12,433 nt of DNA from Candidatus Hestiella acidicharens (GTDB lineage Archaea; Thermoproteota; Thermoprotei_A; Sulfolobales; Acidilobaceae), in NCBI GenBank assembly GCA_015523575.1, contig WAJZ01000002.1:1-12433 (forward strand). The letters are read 5' to 3'. The translations under genes were made by a program, and so were the position numbers. The notes beneath the pieces were generated by a model that saw only the letters and a list, made by a program, of their open reading frames with translations, had not been told where the DNA came from and searched no databases. This document shows positions 6,822-12,433 of the stretch, one piece after another. The stretch's first letter is position 1; the number at the start of each line of letters is the position of its first letter.

Positions 6822-7505
6822 ATGATATATTGCGTAGATCATAGCATGGTCTTTATCAAAGGGATCTAGGTGTATTGCATCCACGATTTCAAACCCACCC
6901 TTTTTAAGCTCATCAACCTCCCTGCGATAAATTTCACTAGGTTCCTTAGTAACATCTATGCTCCTTGCCTTTATCGCCAACAAAAGATATCCCTTATCCT
7001 TTAAGAAAAACCTAGAGTTCCTAACCACTATCGATGCCTGTTCTGGCTGTGCAACATCAGCATATATCCCATTTACGGCCTCTACCATATGACGGTACTT
7101 TTCAGGAAACCTTGCATCGGCTAACATAGGGTAGATGTTCTTCCTTTCTGTTACTATTAAGAGAAGATCCCTAATGACCCTATGAGAGAACTCTATCCCA
7201 TAAATCTTCCCTTCAAAATCTATTATATCGCTTATGTGACTAGCGGTTGTTCCGCTTGCTATGCCTAAGTAAAGTAGTTTGTCTCCCTTTCTAACCGGGA
7301 GATCCTCAAGCCCTTTTAATAAAGCAGCGCCAAGCTTACTCCTATAAGCATTCCATTCCCTATACTCAGCATCTTTATATCTATACAACCTTTCACCATA
7401 TACCCTTTGACCTGGCACTAGATTCTTCGTAGCCAGCTTATAGGAGCCATCTTCTTGCTCTACTATAAATACACCTTTCCACTTATCATGCTCCCTTATT
7501 TCCAT
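6816..7505 (-). CDS. flpA: Fibrillarin-like rRNA/tRNA 2'-O-methyltransferase
   Basis: S-adenosylmethionine-dependent methyltransferase of box C/D ribonucleoproteins. It methylates the ribose 2'-OH of rRNA and tRNA at sites chosen by a guide RNA. Residues 1 to about 50 are the small N-terminal domain. The SAM fold follows with YLGIASGTTASHISD at 79-93, GIEFSHR at 103-109, ADARFP at 129-134 and YADVAQPEQA at 148-157. The K-D-K-H tetrad of fibrillarins can be placed at Lys57, Asp150, Lys179 (AIKARSID) and His220 (DKDHAM). This mapping is by eye. Length (229) is typical of archaeal fibrillarin. The ATG follows nop5 by 5 bases, and a strong AGGAGGTGAT motif overlaps the nop5 stop, as expected for proteins that work in one complex. 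Nothing looks degraded. Confidence 0.96.
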   Translation of the reverse strand: MEIREHDKWKGVFIVEQEDGSYKLATKNLVPGQRVYGERLYRYKDAEYREWNAYRSKLGAALLKGLEDLPVRKGDKLLYLGIASGTTASHISDIIDFEGKIYGIEFSHRVIRDLLLIVTERKNIYPMLADARFPEKYRHMVEAVNGIYADVAQPEQASIVVRNSRFFLKDKGYLLLAIKARSIDVTKEPSEIYRREVDELKKGGFEIVDAIHLDPFDKDHAMIYAIYHR

Positions 7506-7509
7506 TCAT

Positions 7510-7519
7510 ATCACCTCCT
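7510..7519 (-). promoter_or_regulatory. strong Shine-Dalgarno for flpA overlapping the nop5 stop
   Basis: The minus strand reads AGGAGGTGAT. The nop5 TGA stop lies inside it, and the flpA ATG follows after 4 bases. This is the longest anti-16S match noticed in the window and suggests terminating ribosomes reinitiate on flpA. Confidence 0.7.
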
Positions 7520-8764
7520 CTTGCCTCCTTTCTTATGCTTTGACCTCTTAAACTTCTCCTTTCTAAATCCCTTTCTTTCCTTTGTTTCAATAGGTCTCTT
7601 CGGAGGAGTTGGATACAACCTCTTTATCTCCTCTATCCTCCTATTCAGCTCTTCCTTCAACCTATTTCCAATGTACCTGCCACTATAAGCGTCTACCTTT
7701 GCAGCTATCGCCAGCTTTGCTGCCAGTGCCCTAGCAATCTTGCCTCTCTGCCATTTTGGACTTTTATAAATCTCTGGGTATTGAAATATTATACCGTGCT
7801 TTGGTGGTTTCCCTCCAGTTCTCAATGCCCTAAAAAGCGCCTTCTCTGCGCCCAAGACTTGGATAGTACTTGCCGGCATCGTTGCAAGCCTTTCTAGGCC
7901 ACCCGCTAGGCTAATCAGCCTAGCACCTATGAGTGGTCCAACGAGCTCAGTTACGTTAGGTGCAACTTCCTTCATCACATTACTAGCATACTGATCCAAG
8001 TCCTTTCTCAGGTTATACATAAGATTTGTTATGTTTGCCAAGGTAATCATTGCCTCTAGATCCTTTTCCGAAACGTCAGCACCAAGGCTATTCCTTGAAG
8101 CTTCATATATCTTCCTAGCCTTGCCTTCGCTGACACCTAATGATACCAAGTTGCTAACGGTAAACTCCTCCCTTCTCTTTAGTTCAGAAATGAGCATTGC
8201 ATATAGCTCATGGTTATCAACTAGGTCATTTAACTCCGGAAAATATATGCTATACCATTCCCTCAGCCTTGTGGAATAAAGGTTTACGGTTTTGTCTATA
8301 TCATCAATTGCCCTTATTGCTTGCGCTACCAATAAATCCCTTTTTTGAACGGCACCTCTCAACATCCTTCTAGTAAACTCATATATAACATTGAAATACC
8401 ACTCATAGAATTCCTTTTCATCCTTCACAAACTCTGAGGTAATGATATAAGAAGGCATTTCGCTTCTAAACTTCAAAGCCACGCTGTTTGCCTCTTCTAC
8501 CTTTACATTTAAACCCTCTTGATTAAATACCTTCGCCTCGGACTCATCTTCAACGACAACTACATCCGGTTTAACCTCTTTTATTTTGTTGATAATGCTT
8601 AAAAAAGACTTGCTTAAAGCTCCCTTGTATACATTGATTATGCTTTCAGTAGCCTCGTCATAGTTCTTGGGTAGTGGTTCGTATGCTATCACCTCACCTT
8701 TTTCTCCTAGCGCATAGGTGCCACTAATAGCATCAACTATATATATCTTCAACTTTGAATACAC
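7511..8764 (-). CDS. nop5: Nop5 (Nop56/58 family) box C/D RNP scaffold protein
   Basis: Scaffold of the archaeal box C/D ribonucleoprotein. It dimerises, binds fibrillarin with its N-terminal domain, and grips L7Ae-bound guide RNA with its Nop domain. Residues 1 to about 115 are the fibrillarin-binding domain. A helical coiled-coil region spans roughly 120-265. The Nop domain shows the signature blocks LVGPLIGARLISLAGG (274-289), GAEKALFRAL (305-314) and KHGIIFQYPEI (322-332). Residues about 391-417 form a Lys/Arg-rich tail likely to touch RNA. Length (417) is typical. The start is GTG, placing LKIYIVD near the N-terminus as in relatives. No good Shine-Dalgarno is near: GGTG lies about 11 bases ahead, so initiation may rely on a short leader. 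First gene of the nop5-flpA-DUF61 operon, divergent from eS30. Confidence 0.96.
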   Translation of the reverse strand: MYSKLKIYIVDAISGTYALGEKGEVIAYEPLPKNYDEATESIINVYKGALSKSFLSIINKIKEVKPDVVVVEDESEAKVFNQEGLNVKVEEANSVALKFRSEMPSYIITSEFVKDEKEFYEWYFNVIYEFTRRMLRGAVQKRDLLVAQAIRAIDDIDKTVNLYSTRLREWYSIYFPELNDLVDNHELYAMLISELKRREEFTVSNLVSLGVSEGKARKIYEASRNSLGADVSEKDLEAMITLANITNLMYNLRKDLDQYASNVMKEVAPNVTELVGPLIGARLISLAGGLERLATMPASTIQVLGAEKALFRALRTGGKPPKHGIIFQYPEIYKSPKWQRGKIARALAAKLAIAAKVDAYSGRYIGNRLKEELNRRIEEIKRLYPTPPKRPIETKERKGFRKEKFKRSKHKKGGKRR

Positions 8765-8801
8765 CAGCCTTGCTACACCATTATTTATTTCTCTTTATTT
8801 C

Positions 8802-8811
8802 CTAATAAATT
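8802..8811 (-). promoter_or_regulatory. candidate TATA box for the nop5 operon
   Basis: On the minus strand this reads AATTTATTAG, about 38-47 bases ahead of the nop5 GTG. A start about 25 bases downstream gives a leader near 15 bases. A second AT-rich block (AATTATAATG at 8831-8840) is an alternative. This 171-base divergent region (8765-8935) holds no gene that I can see. Confidence 0.3.
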
Positions 8812-8881
8812 CATTTCCTGATCTCGATACATTATAATTCCAGATGCTCCATAGCAAATTGTTTCATCAAATAACGCTGGG

Positions 8882-8912
8882 TTTAAATCTAAAGCTTTTT
8901 AATCTTAAAAGC
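8882..8912 (+). repeat. imperfect tandem repeat over the eS30 promoter
   Basis: TTTAAATCTAAAGC (8882-8895 region) is followed at once by TTTTAATCTTAAAAGC (8897-8912), two copies of a similar unit. The second copy overlaps an inverted repeat, GCTTTT (8894-8899) and AAAAGC (8907-8912), with a 7-base loop. Both units contain TATA-like sequence. It may be a doubled promoter element, an operator, or an accident of AT-rich DNA. Confidence 0.4.
8891..8902 (+). promoter_or_regulatory. TATA/BRE element for eS30
   Basis: AAAGCTTTTTAA matches the purine-rich BRE plus T/A-rich box usual in crenarchaeal promoters. A start about 25 bases downstream, near 8922, would give a leader of roughly 14 bases that just includes the GGTGAT motif at 8925-8930. 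This is the best promoter candidate in the window. Confidence 0.6.
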
Positions 8913-8935
8913 AATAAAGATGTTGGTGATTAAAT

Positions 8936-9097
8936 ATGCCTACGCACGGCTCTATGACAAAGGCAGGTAAAGTTAGGAAGGCAACGCCTAAGATAGAACA
9001 GAAGAAGAGAAAGAATATGAATCCAAGGGTAAAAAATAAGAAAGAATTCATAGTTAGATCGCAAAGGGTAGAAAGACCAATAAGGAGAAGAAGGTAG
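8936..9097 (+). CDS. rps30e: 30S ribosomal protein eS30 (S30e)
   Basis: Ribosomal small-subunit protein of 53 residues, translated directly from the DNA: it begins [20 protein letters not shown] and ends VERPIRRRR before TAG at 9095. The opening matches the eS30 family pattern of [15 protein letters not shown] followed by TPKI, and the rest is strongly basic (Lys and Arg rich), as expected for an rRNA-binding protein. The ATG is preceded by GGTGAT at 8925-8930 with 5-base spacing, and by a good TATA element. It is short enough to be missed by length filters. gatD follows after 29 bases. Among Archaea the protein is found mainly in the crenarchaeal/thaumarchaeal branch, which supports the lineage call. 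No truncation is apparent. Confidence 0.95.
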   Translation: MPTHGSMTKAGKVRKATPKIEQKKRKNMNPRVKNKKEFIVRSQRVERPIRRRR

Positions 9098-9104
9098 CCT
9101 TCGT

Positions 9105-9114
9105 AAACTTTTTA
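9105..9114 (+). other. T-rich stretch between eS30 and gatD
   Basis: AAACTTTTTA contains a T5 run at 9109-9113. It could terminate eS30 transcription or act as a TATA-like box. As a promoter it would place the start site at or beyond the gatD start codon, so it could not give the full protein. A leaky terminator or no function is more likely. Confidence 0.25.
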
Positions 9115-9126
9115 TTGGTGTAAGGA

Positions 9127-10485
9127 TTGGAAACAGGCTACTTTGGTTATCAAAGCATAGTAGCAGATAAACTTAAGGACGCCGGGATAAGACCTGGAGA
9201 TAAGGTATTGATCAATAATGGAAGCAAAGAGGTTACTGGGATTCTTATGCCAAAGAATGAATTTTCTCATCCAAGCATCGTCGTAATAAAACTGGACAAC
9301 GGATATAATATTGGAGTAAAGGTAAGTGAAGATAGCATAATCAAGAGGTTAGAAAAAGGGCTAATGACAAAGCATCCTGGAGAACCAATCAGGCTCACAG
9401 AAGAAGAAACCTTGCCACCAAAGGACAAGAGGGTCCTCATAATAGGTACAGGGGGTACGATAGCAAGCAGGGTAGAATATGAAACAGGTGCCGTAAAACC
9501 TTACTTAGATCCAGAGGAACTTTCTGCATCTATACCAGAAATCCTAAGGTATTCTAGCATAGAGGCCGAGGAGTTGCTTTCGATATTCAGTGAAGATATG
9601 AACCCAGCATATTGGGAATTAATATGCAAAGAAATCTCTAAAAAGATTGACGAATTTAATGGTATAGTAGTAGCACATGGCACCGATACTATGGCATATA
9701 CAGCCTCTGCCGTTGCATTTGCGTTTCACAAATCCCTTAGCTCCCCTATAGTATTTACTGGCTCTCAAAGGAGTAGCGATAGACCTAGTAGCGACTCGTA
9801 CTTTAACCTTATCTCTTCTGTTATAATAGCCTCAATGTCTCCATTCGGAGAAGTGGCAGTTGTTATGCATGGAGAAATTGGGGATACTTACGCGTTAGCT
9901 CACAGGGCAACAAAAGTTAGAAAGATGCACACGAGTAGGAGAGACGCGTTTCAAACAATTAATGATAAGCCCTTAGCCAAAATATTTCCATTTGAAGGAA
10001 GGTATGAGATAATTAATGAGAACTATAGGGAAAGGGCTAAGGAAAGCATAGCAGAAATAGGTTTTGACAAGAGGGTTGCTCTAATAAAATACTATCCTGG
10101 AATGACGAGTGAACTGATAGACTTTCTAATAGACAATGGTTATCATGGAATTGTTATAGAGGGTACCGGCTTTGGACACGTAGCAAACCGCTTGGTAAAA
10201 TCCTTGGAAAGGGCCAAGGAAAGCGGTATACCAGTTGTAGCTACAAGTCAGACGCTATTTGGCAGGGTAAACCTAAACGTTTATAATACTGGCAGAAGAA
10301 TGCTAATGGCAGGTGTTATACCAGCAGATGATATGCTCCCGGAGGTTGCATACGTCAAGCTTTCCTGGATCTTATCAAAAACTAGAGACATGAAAGAAGT
10401 TAAGGAACTGATGCTTAGGAACCTTGCAGGGGAAATCAATGAAAGGCACGAAATTAATTATTATCCAAGGTGGTACCATGGATAA
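9127..10485 (+). CDS. gatD: Glu-tRNA(Gln) amidotransferase, subunit GatD
   Basis: Glutaminase subunit of the archaeal GatDE enzyme. It is related to type I L-asparaginases and releases ammonia that GatE uses to turn Glu-tRNA(Gln) into Gln-tRNA(Gln). Residues about 1-80 form the GatD-specific N-terminal domain (GDKVLINNG at 24-32). Residues 100-440 form the two asparaginase-like lobes. Active-site motifs are GTGGTIAS at 107-114 (nucleophile Thr111), HGTDTM at 184-189 (Thr186, Asp187), and VRKMHTSRRDAF at 264-275 with the general-base Lys266. TGSQR at 211-215 is also family-typical. Length (452) is normal. The start is TTG, with GGTG at 9117-9120 six bases ahead and no other start codon until residue 27. 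gatE overlaps by 8 bases. All catalytic residues are intact. Confidence 0.96.
   Translation: METGYFGYQSIVADKLKDAGIRPGDKVLINNGSKEVTGILMPKNEFSHPSIVVIKLDNGYNIGVKVSEDSIIKRLEKGLMTKHPGEPIRLTEEETLPPKDKRVLIIGTGGTIASRVEYETGAVKPYLDPEELSASIPEILRYSSIEAEELLSIFSEDMNPAYWELICKEISKKIDEFNGIVVAHGTDTMAYTASAVAFAFHKSLSSPIVFTGSQRSSDRPSSDSYFNLISSVIIASMSPFGEVAVVMHGEIGDTYALAHRATKVRKMHTSRRDAFQTINDKPLAKIFPFEGRYEIINENYRERAKESIAEIGFDKRVALIKYYPGMTSELIDFLIDNGYHGIVIEGTGFGHVANRLVKSLERAKESGIPVVATSQTLFGRVNLNVYNTGRRMLMAGVIPADDMLPEVAYVKLSWILSKTRDMKEVKELMLRNLAGEINERHEINYYPRWYHG
10468..10474 (+). promoter_or_regulatory. Shine-Dalgarno AGGTGGT deciding the gatE start
   Basis: AGGTGGT lies inside the gatD end and 3 bases before ATG 10478. 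It favours that ATG over the in-frame upstream start at 10424, which would create a 62-base overlap with gatD and add 18 residues unlike the family. Confidence 0.65.
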
Positions 10486-12397
10486 CCTAGATTATAGCGA
10501 GCTAAAACTCAAAGTAGGGCTAGAGATACACCAGCAACTAGACACCAAAAGTAAACTGTTTTGCTCTTGCCCCACTTCTTTGGTTGATGAAAGCGGTAAA
10601 GAGTTTGAGAGGTCACTGAGGCCTACGAGAAGTGAAACAGGAGAAGTAGATATTGCAGCGCTCTTTGAGTGGAGAAAGGGTAGAAGGTACAGGTACCAGG
10701 CACCCGAGGGTCACTACTGTATGGTTGAGGCTGATGAGGAACCTCCCCATGAAATGAATAGAGAGGCTGTAGCCATCGTGGCAGCAATAGCGTTAGCATT
10801 GAATTCAAACCTAGTAGATGAAGTACACACGATGAGGAAGATAGTTATTGATGGTAGCAACACGAGTGGCTTCCAAAGGACTGCAATAATAGCATTAAAC
10901 GGGTATATAAATGTAAATGGAAAAAAGCACAGCATTGAAACCATAGCGCTTGAGGAAGATGCTGCAAGAAAAGTTTCTGAAGAAGGTAAGAAAATAATAT
11001 ACAAGCTTGACAGGCTTGGGATACCTCTAATAGAGATAGCAACGTCACCTGACATAGCTTCACCAAAAGAGGCAAGAGATGTAGCATTAGCAATCGGTAG
11101 GCTACTAAGGCTTACAGGAAGGGTTAAAAGAGGCTTAGGCACGATAAGGCAAGACCTCAACATAAGCATAGAAGGTGGCGCTAAGACTGAAGTCAAGGGT
11201 GTACAGAAACTCGACCTAATAGAAAAAATAGTTCAATTTGAAGTTGAGAGGCAAGTAAACCTATTAAAAATAAAGGATGAACTAAACAAAAGGGGTATCA
11301 GAAAAGAGGAGCTAGATAACATTAAAGCACAAGACCTCACCGAAGTATTTATGAACACAAAGAGCAAGGTTATTAAAAGCAAGATAAACTCCGGGAAAAA
11401 GGTAGTAGGTGCCAAGCTACCTGGCCTAAAGGGTATATTAGGTATAGAAATCATGCCTAACAGAAGGTTCGGAAAAGAAATAGCCGATTACGTTAGGTTC
11501 TGGTCAGGTGTTGAAGGTTTTTTCCATAGCGATGAATTACCAAGGTATGGGATTACAATTGAGGAAGTGGAAAAAACGTATTCTAAACTTAGTGCGGATA
11601 GGAATAAAGACGCATTTGTAATAATATCTGATGACTATGAAAAATGCCTAAAGGCACTAAGGGTAATTATTGATAGAATTAAAATGGCATTCGAAGGTGT
11701 GCCTGAAGAAACAAGGTCGGCCAACGAAGATGGTACAACCAAATATATGAGACCAAGACCTGGTAAAGAGAGGATGTACCCTGAGACAGATATACCTCCA
11801 CTCTATATAGGAGATGCCATACTCAAGGAGGCAGAAAGAATAAAGCCTGAACCGCTTGAGGTCAAGATGAGAAAGCTTGTAGAGAGGTACGGATTAAGTA
11901 GAGAGCTGGCTGAAAAAACTATTAATGATGTAAACCTAGGTTTTATTGAAGAGCTACTAGACAAATATGGCGATAAGGTACAACCTACGTTAATAGCATC
12001 AATTTTTGTCAACATAATAAGAGGGTTAAAATCTAAAGGGGTAAACATCGATCTGTTATCTGAAAAGAAAATCGAAGAAATTATCAGGCTATTATATGAA
12101 AAGAAAATTAGCAAAGAGGTTATAGAAGACCTCTTAATAGAGGCTTGTGAAAAACCTGAATATAGCATTGAAGAAATAGTTAATATGATGGGCATAGGCA
12201 CTATAAGCGTTGAAGAAGCGAGAAGCATAGTTAAGGATATAGTTAAAAATAACAAGGATTTGATAGTTTCTAAGGGAGTGAGATCAATAAACATCTTAAT
12301 GGGAAAAGCCATGTCAAGGCTTAGGGGAAAAATAGATGGCAAGATCGTCTCTGAACTAGTAAACGATGAAGTTAAGAAAATTTTAAATAATGTATAG
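10478..12397 (+). CDS. gatE: Glu-tRNA(Gln) amidotransferase, subunit GatE
   Basis: Kinase and transamidase subunit of GatDE. It phosphorylates the glutamyl ester of Glu-tRNA(Gln) with ATP and replaces the phosphate with ammonia channelled from GatD. Residues 1 to about 270 and 405-455 form the GatB-like cradle: VGLEIHQQLDTKSKLFCSC at 13-31, GSNTSGFQRT at 126-135, RQDLNISIEGG at 224-234, EVKGVQ at 238-243 and PETDIPP at 435-441. Residues about 275-405 form the AspRS-like insert that separates GatE from GatB. Residues about 475-635 form the YqeY-like tRNA-binding tail, with GKAMSRLRGKIDGK at 609-622. The length of 639 fits the family. The ATG at 10478 overlaps the gatD stop by 8 bases. The window ends 36 bases after the stop with no further gene visible. 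Confidence 0.96.
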   Translation: MDNLDYSELKLKVGLEIHQQLDTKSKLFCSCPTSLVDESGKEFERSLRPTRSETGEVDIAALFEWRKGRRYRYQAPEGHYCMVEADEEPPHEMNREAVAIVAAIALALNSNLVDEVHTMRKIVIDGSNTSGFQRTAIIALNGYINVNGKKHSIETIALEEDAARKVSEEGKKIIYKLDRLGIPLIEIATSPDIASPKEARDVALAIGRLLRLTGRVKRGLGTIRQDLNISIEGGAKTEVKGVQKLDLIEKIVQFEVERQVNLLKIKDELNKRGIRKEELDNIKAQDLTEVFMNTKSKVIKSKINSGKKVVGAKLPGLKGILGIEIMPNRRFGKEIADYVRFWSGVEGFFHSDELPRYGITIEEVEKTYSKLSADRNKDAFVIISDDYEKCLKALRVIIDRIKMAFEGVPEETRSANEDGTTKYMRPRPGKERMYPETDIPPLYIGDAILKEAERIKPEPLEVKMRKLVERYGLSRELAEKTINDVNLGFIEELLDKYGDKVQPTLIASIFVNIIRGLKSKGVNIDLLSEKKIEEIIRLLYEKKISKEVIEDLLIEACEKPEYSIEEIVNMMGIGTISVEEARSIVKDIVKNNKDLIVSKGVRSINILMGKAMSRLRGKIDGKIVSELVNDEVKKILNNV

Positions 12398-12418
12398 AGA
12401 AAATCAATTAAAACAGAT

Positions 12419-12430
12419 AAGCTATTTTAA
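12419..12430 (+). promoter_or_regulatory. possible TATA-like element at window end
   Basis: AAGCTATTTTAA resembles the eS30 promoter box and could serve a gene beyond the window. Nothing downstream is visible to test it. Confidence 0.2.
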
Positions 12431-12433
12431 ACC

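Noticed and set aside
8864..8869. TGATGA on the minus strand upstream of nop5 as a C box
   Set aside because: It lacks the leading purine, and no CTGA is found at guide-RNA spacing.
10424..10477. Longer gatE with 18 extra N-terminal residues
   Set aside because: The extension lies inside gatD, is unlike GatE N-termini, and ATG 10478 has its own AGGTGGT motif.
10714..11196. Antisense open frame of 160 codons opposite gatE
   Set aside because: It lies fully inside a well-conserved gene, has no ribosome binding site and shows a hydrophobic shadow composition.
11803..12342. Antisense open frame of 179 codons opposite gatE
   Set aside because: It is low-complexity Ser/Leu/Ile/Pro-rich sequence with no recognisable family, and is the expected mirror of the AT-rich gatE coding frame.
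1..12433. Mobile element, CRISPR array, defence system or toxin-antitoxin pair
   Set aside because: Reading both strands shows only intact conserved genes, short gaps, no spaced identical repeats and no transposase, nuclease or integrase motifs.

Overview
The window reads as ordinary chromosomal DNA from an archaeon, most probably of the Thermoproteota (crenarchaeal lineage). The evidence is a Nop5-fibrillarin pair, a GatD-GatE tRNA amidotransferase, the archaeal families DUF424 and DUF61, and ribosomal protein eS30, which among Archaea is mainly a crenarchaeal or thaumarchaeal protein. The 2-oxoacid:ferredoxin oxidoreductase has the two-subunit architecture known from Sulfolobus and Aeropyrum. 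The DNA is AT-rich, uses AGG/AGA and ATA codons heavily, starts several genes with GTG or TTG, and places GGTGA(T) Shine-Dalgarno motifs tightly against starts. I do not assign a genus.

Region 1 (10-5018, + strand) is redox metabolism. It holds the fused gamma-alpha and the beta subunits of a 2-oxoacid:ferredoxin oxidoreductase, a DUF424 protein that follows 7 bases later, a 91-base gap with a candidate promoter, and then etfB and etfA for an electron transfer flavoprotein. Region 2 (5091-8764, - strand) converges on etfA. Read in the direction of transcription it carries nop5, flpA (fibrillarin), a DUF61/UPF0216 gene and ilvA (threonine ammonia-lyase with an ACT domain). The first three are packed with 5-base spacing or a 4-base overlap, and ilvA follows after 67 bases. 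Region 3 (8936-12397, + strand) is divergent from nop5. It carries a 53-codon eS30 gene, gatD and gatE, with gatD and gatE overlapping by 8 bases.

Two functional themes appear. The first is 2-oxoacid and electron metabolism: IlvA makes 2-oxobutyrate, which a broad-specificity oxidoreductase of this type can oxidise to propionyl-CoA with reduction of ferredoxin, and the ETF is a second electron carrier. The second is RNA and translation: box C/D 2'-O-methylation (Nop5, fibrillarin), a small-subunit ribosomal protein, and Gln-tRNA(Gln) formation (GatDE).

I see no mobile element, CRISPR array, tRNA, rRNA, frameshift or pseudogene. No intergenic gap exceeds about 171 bases. I found no convincing undescribed system. 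The points most worth following are the two uncharacterised archaeal proteins placed inside functional operons, the orphan ETF, and a repeat over the eS30 promoter.
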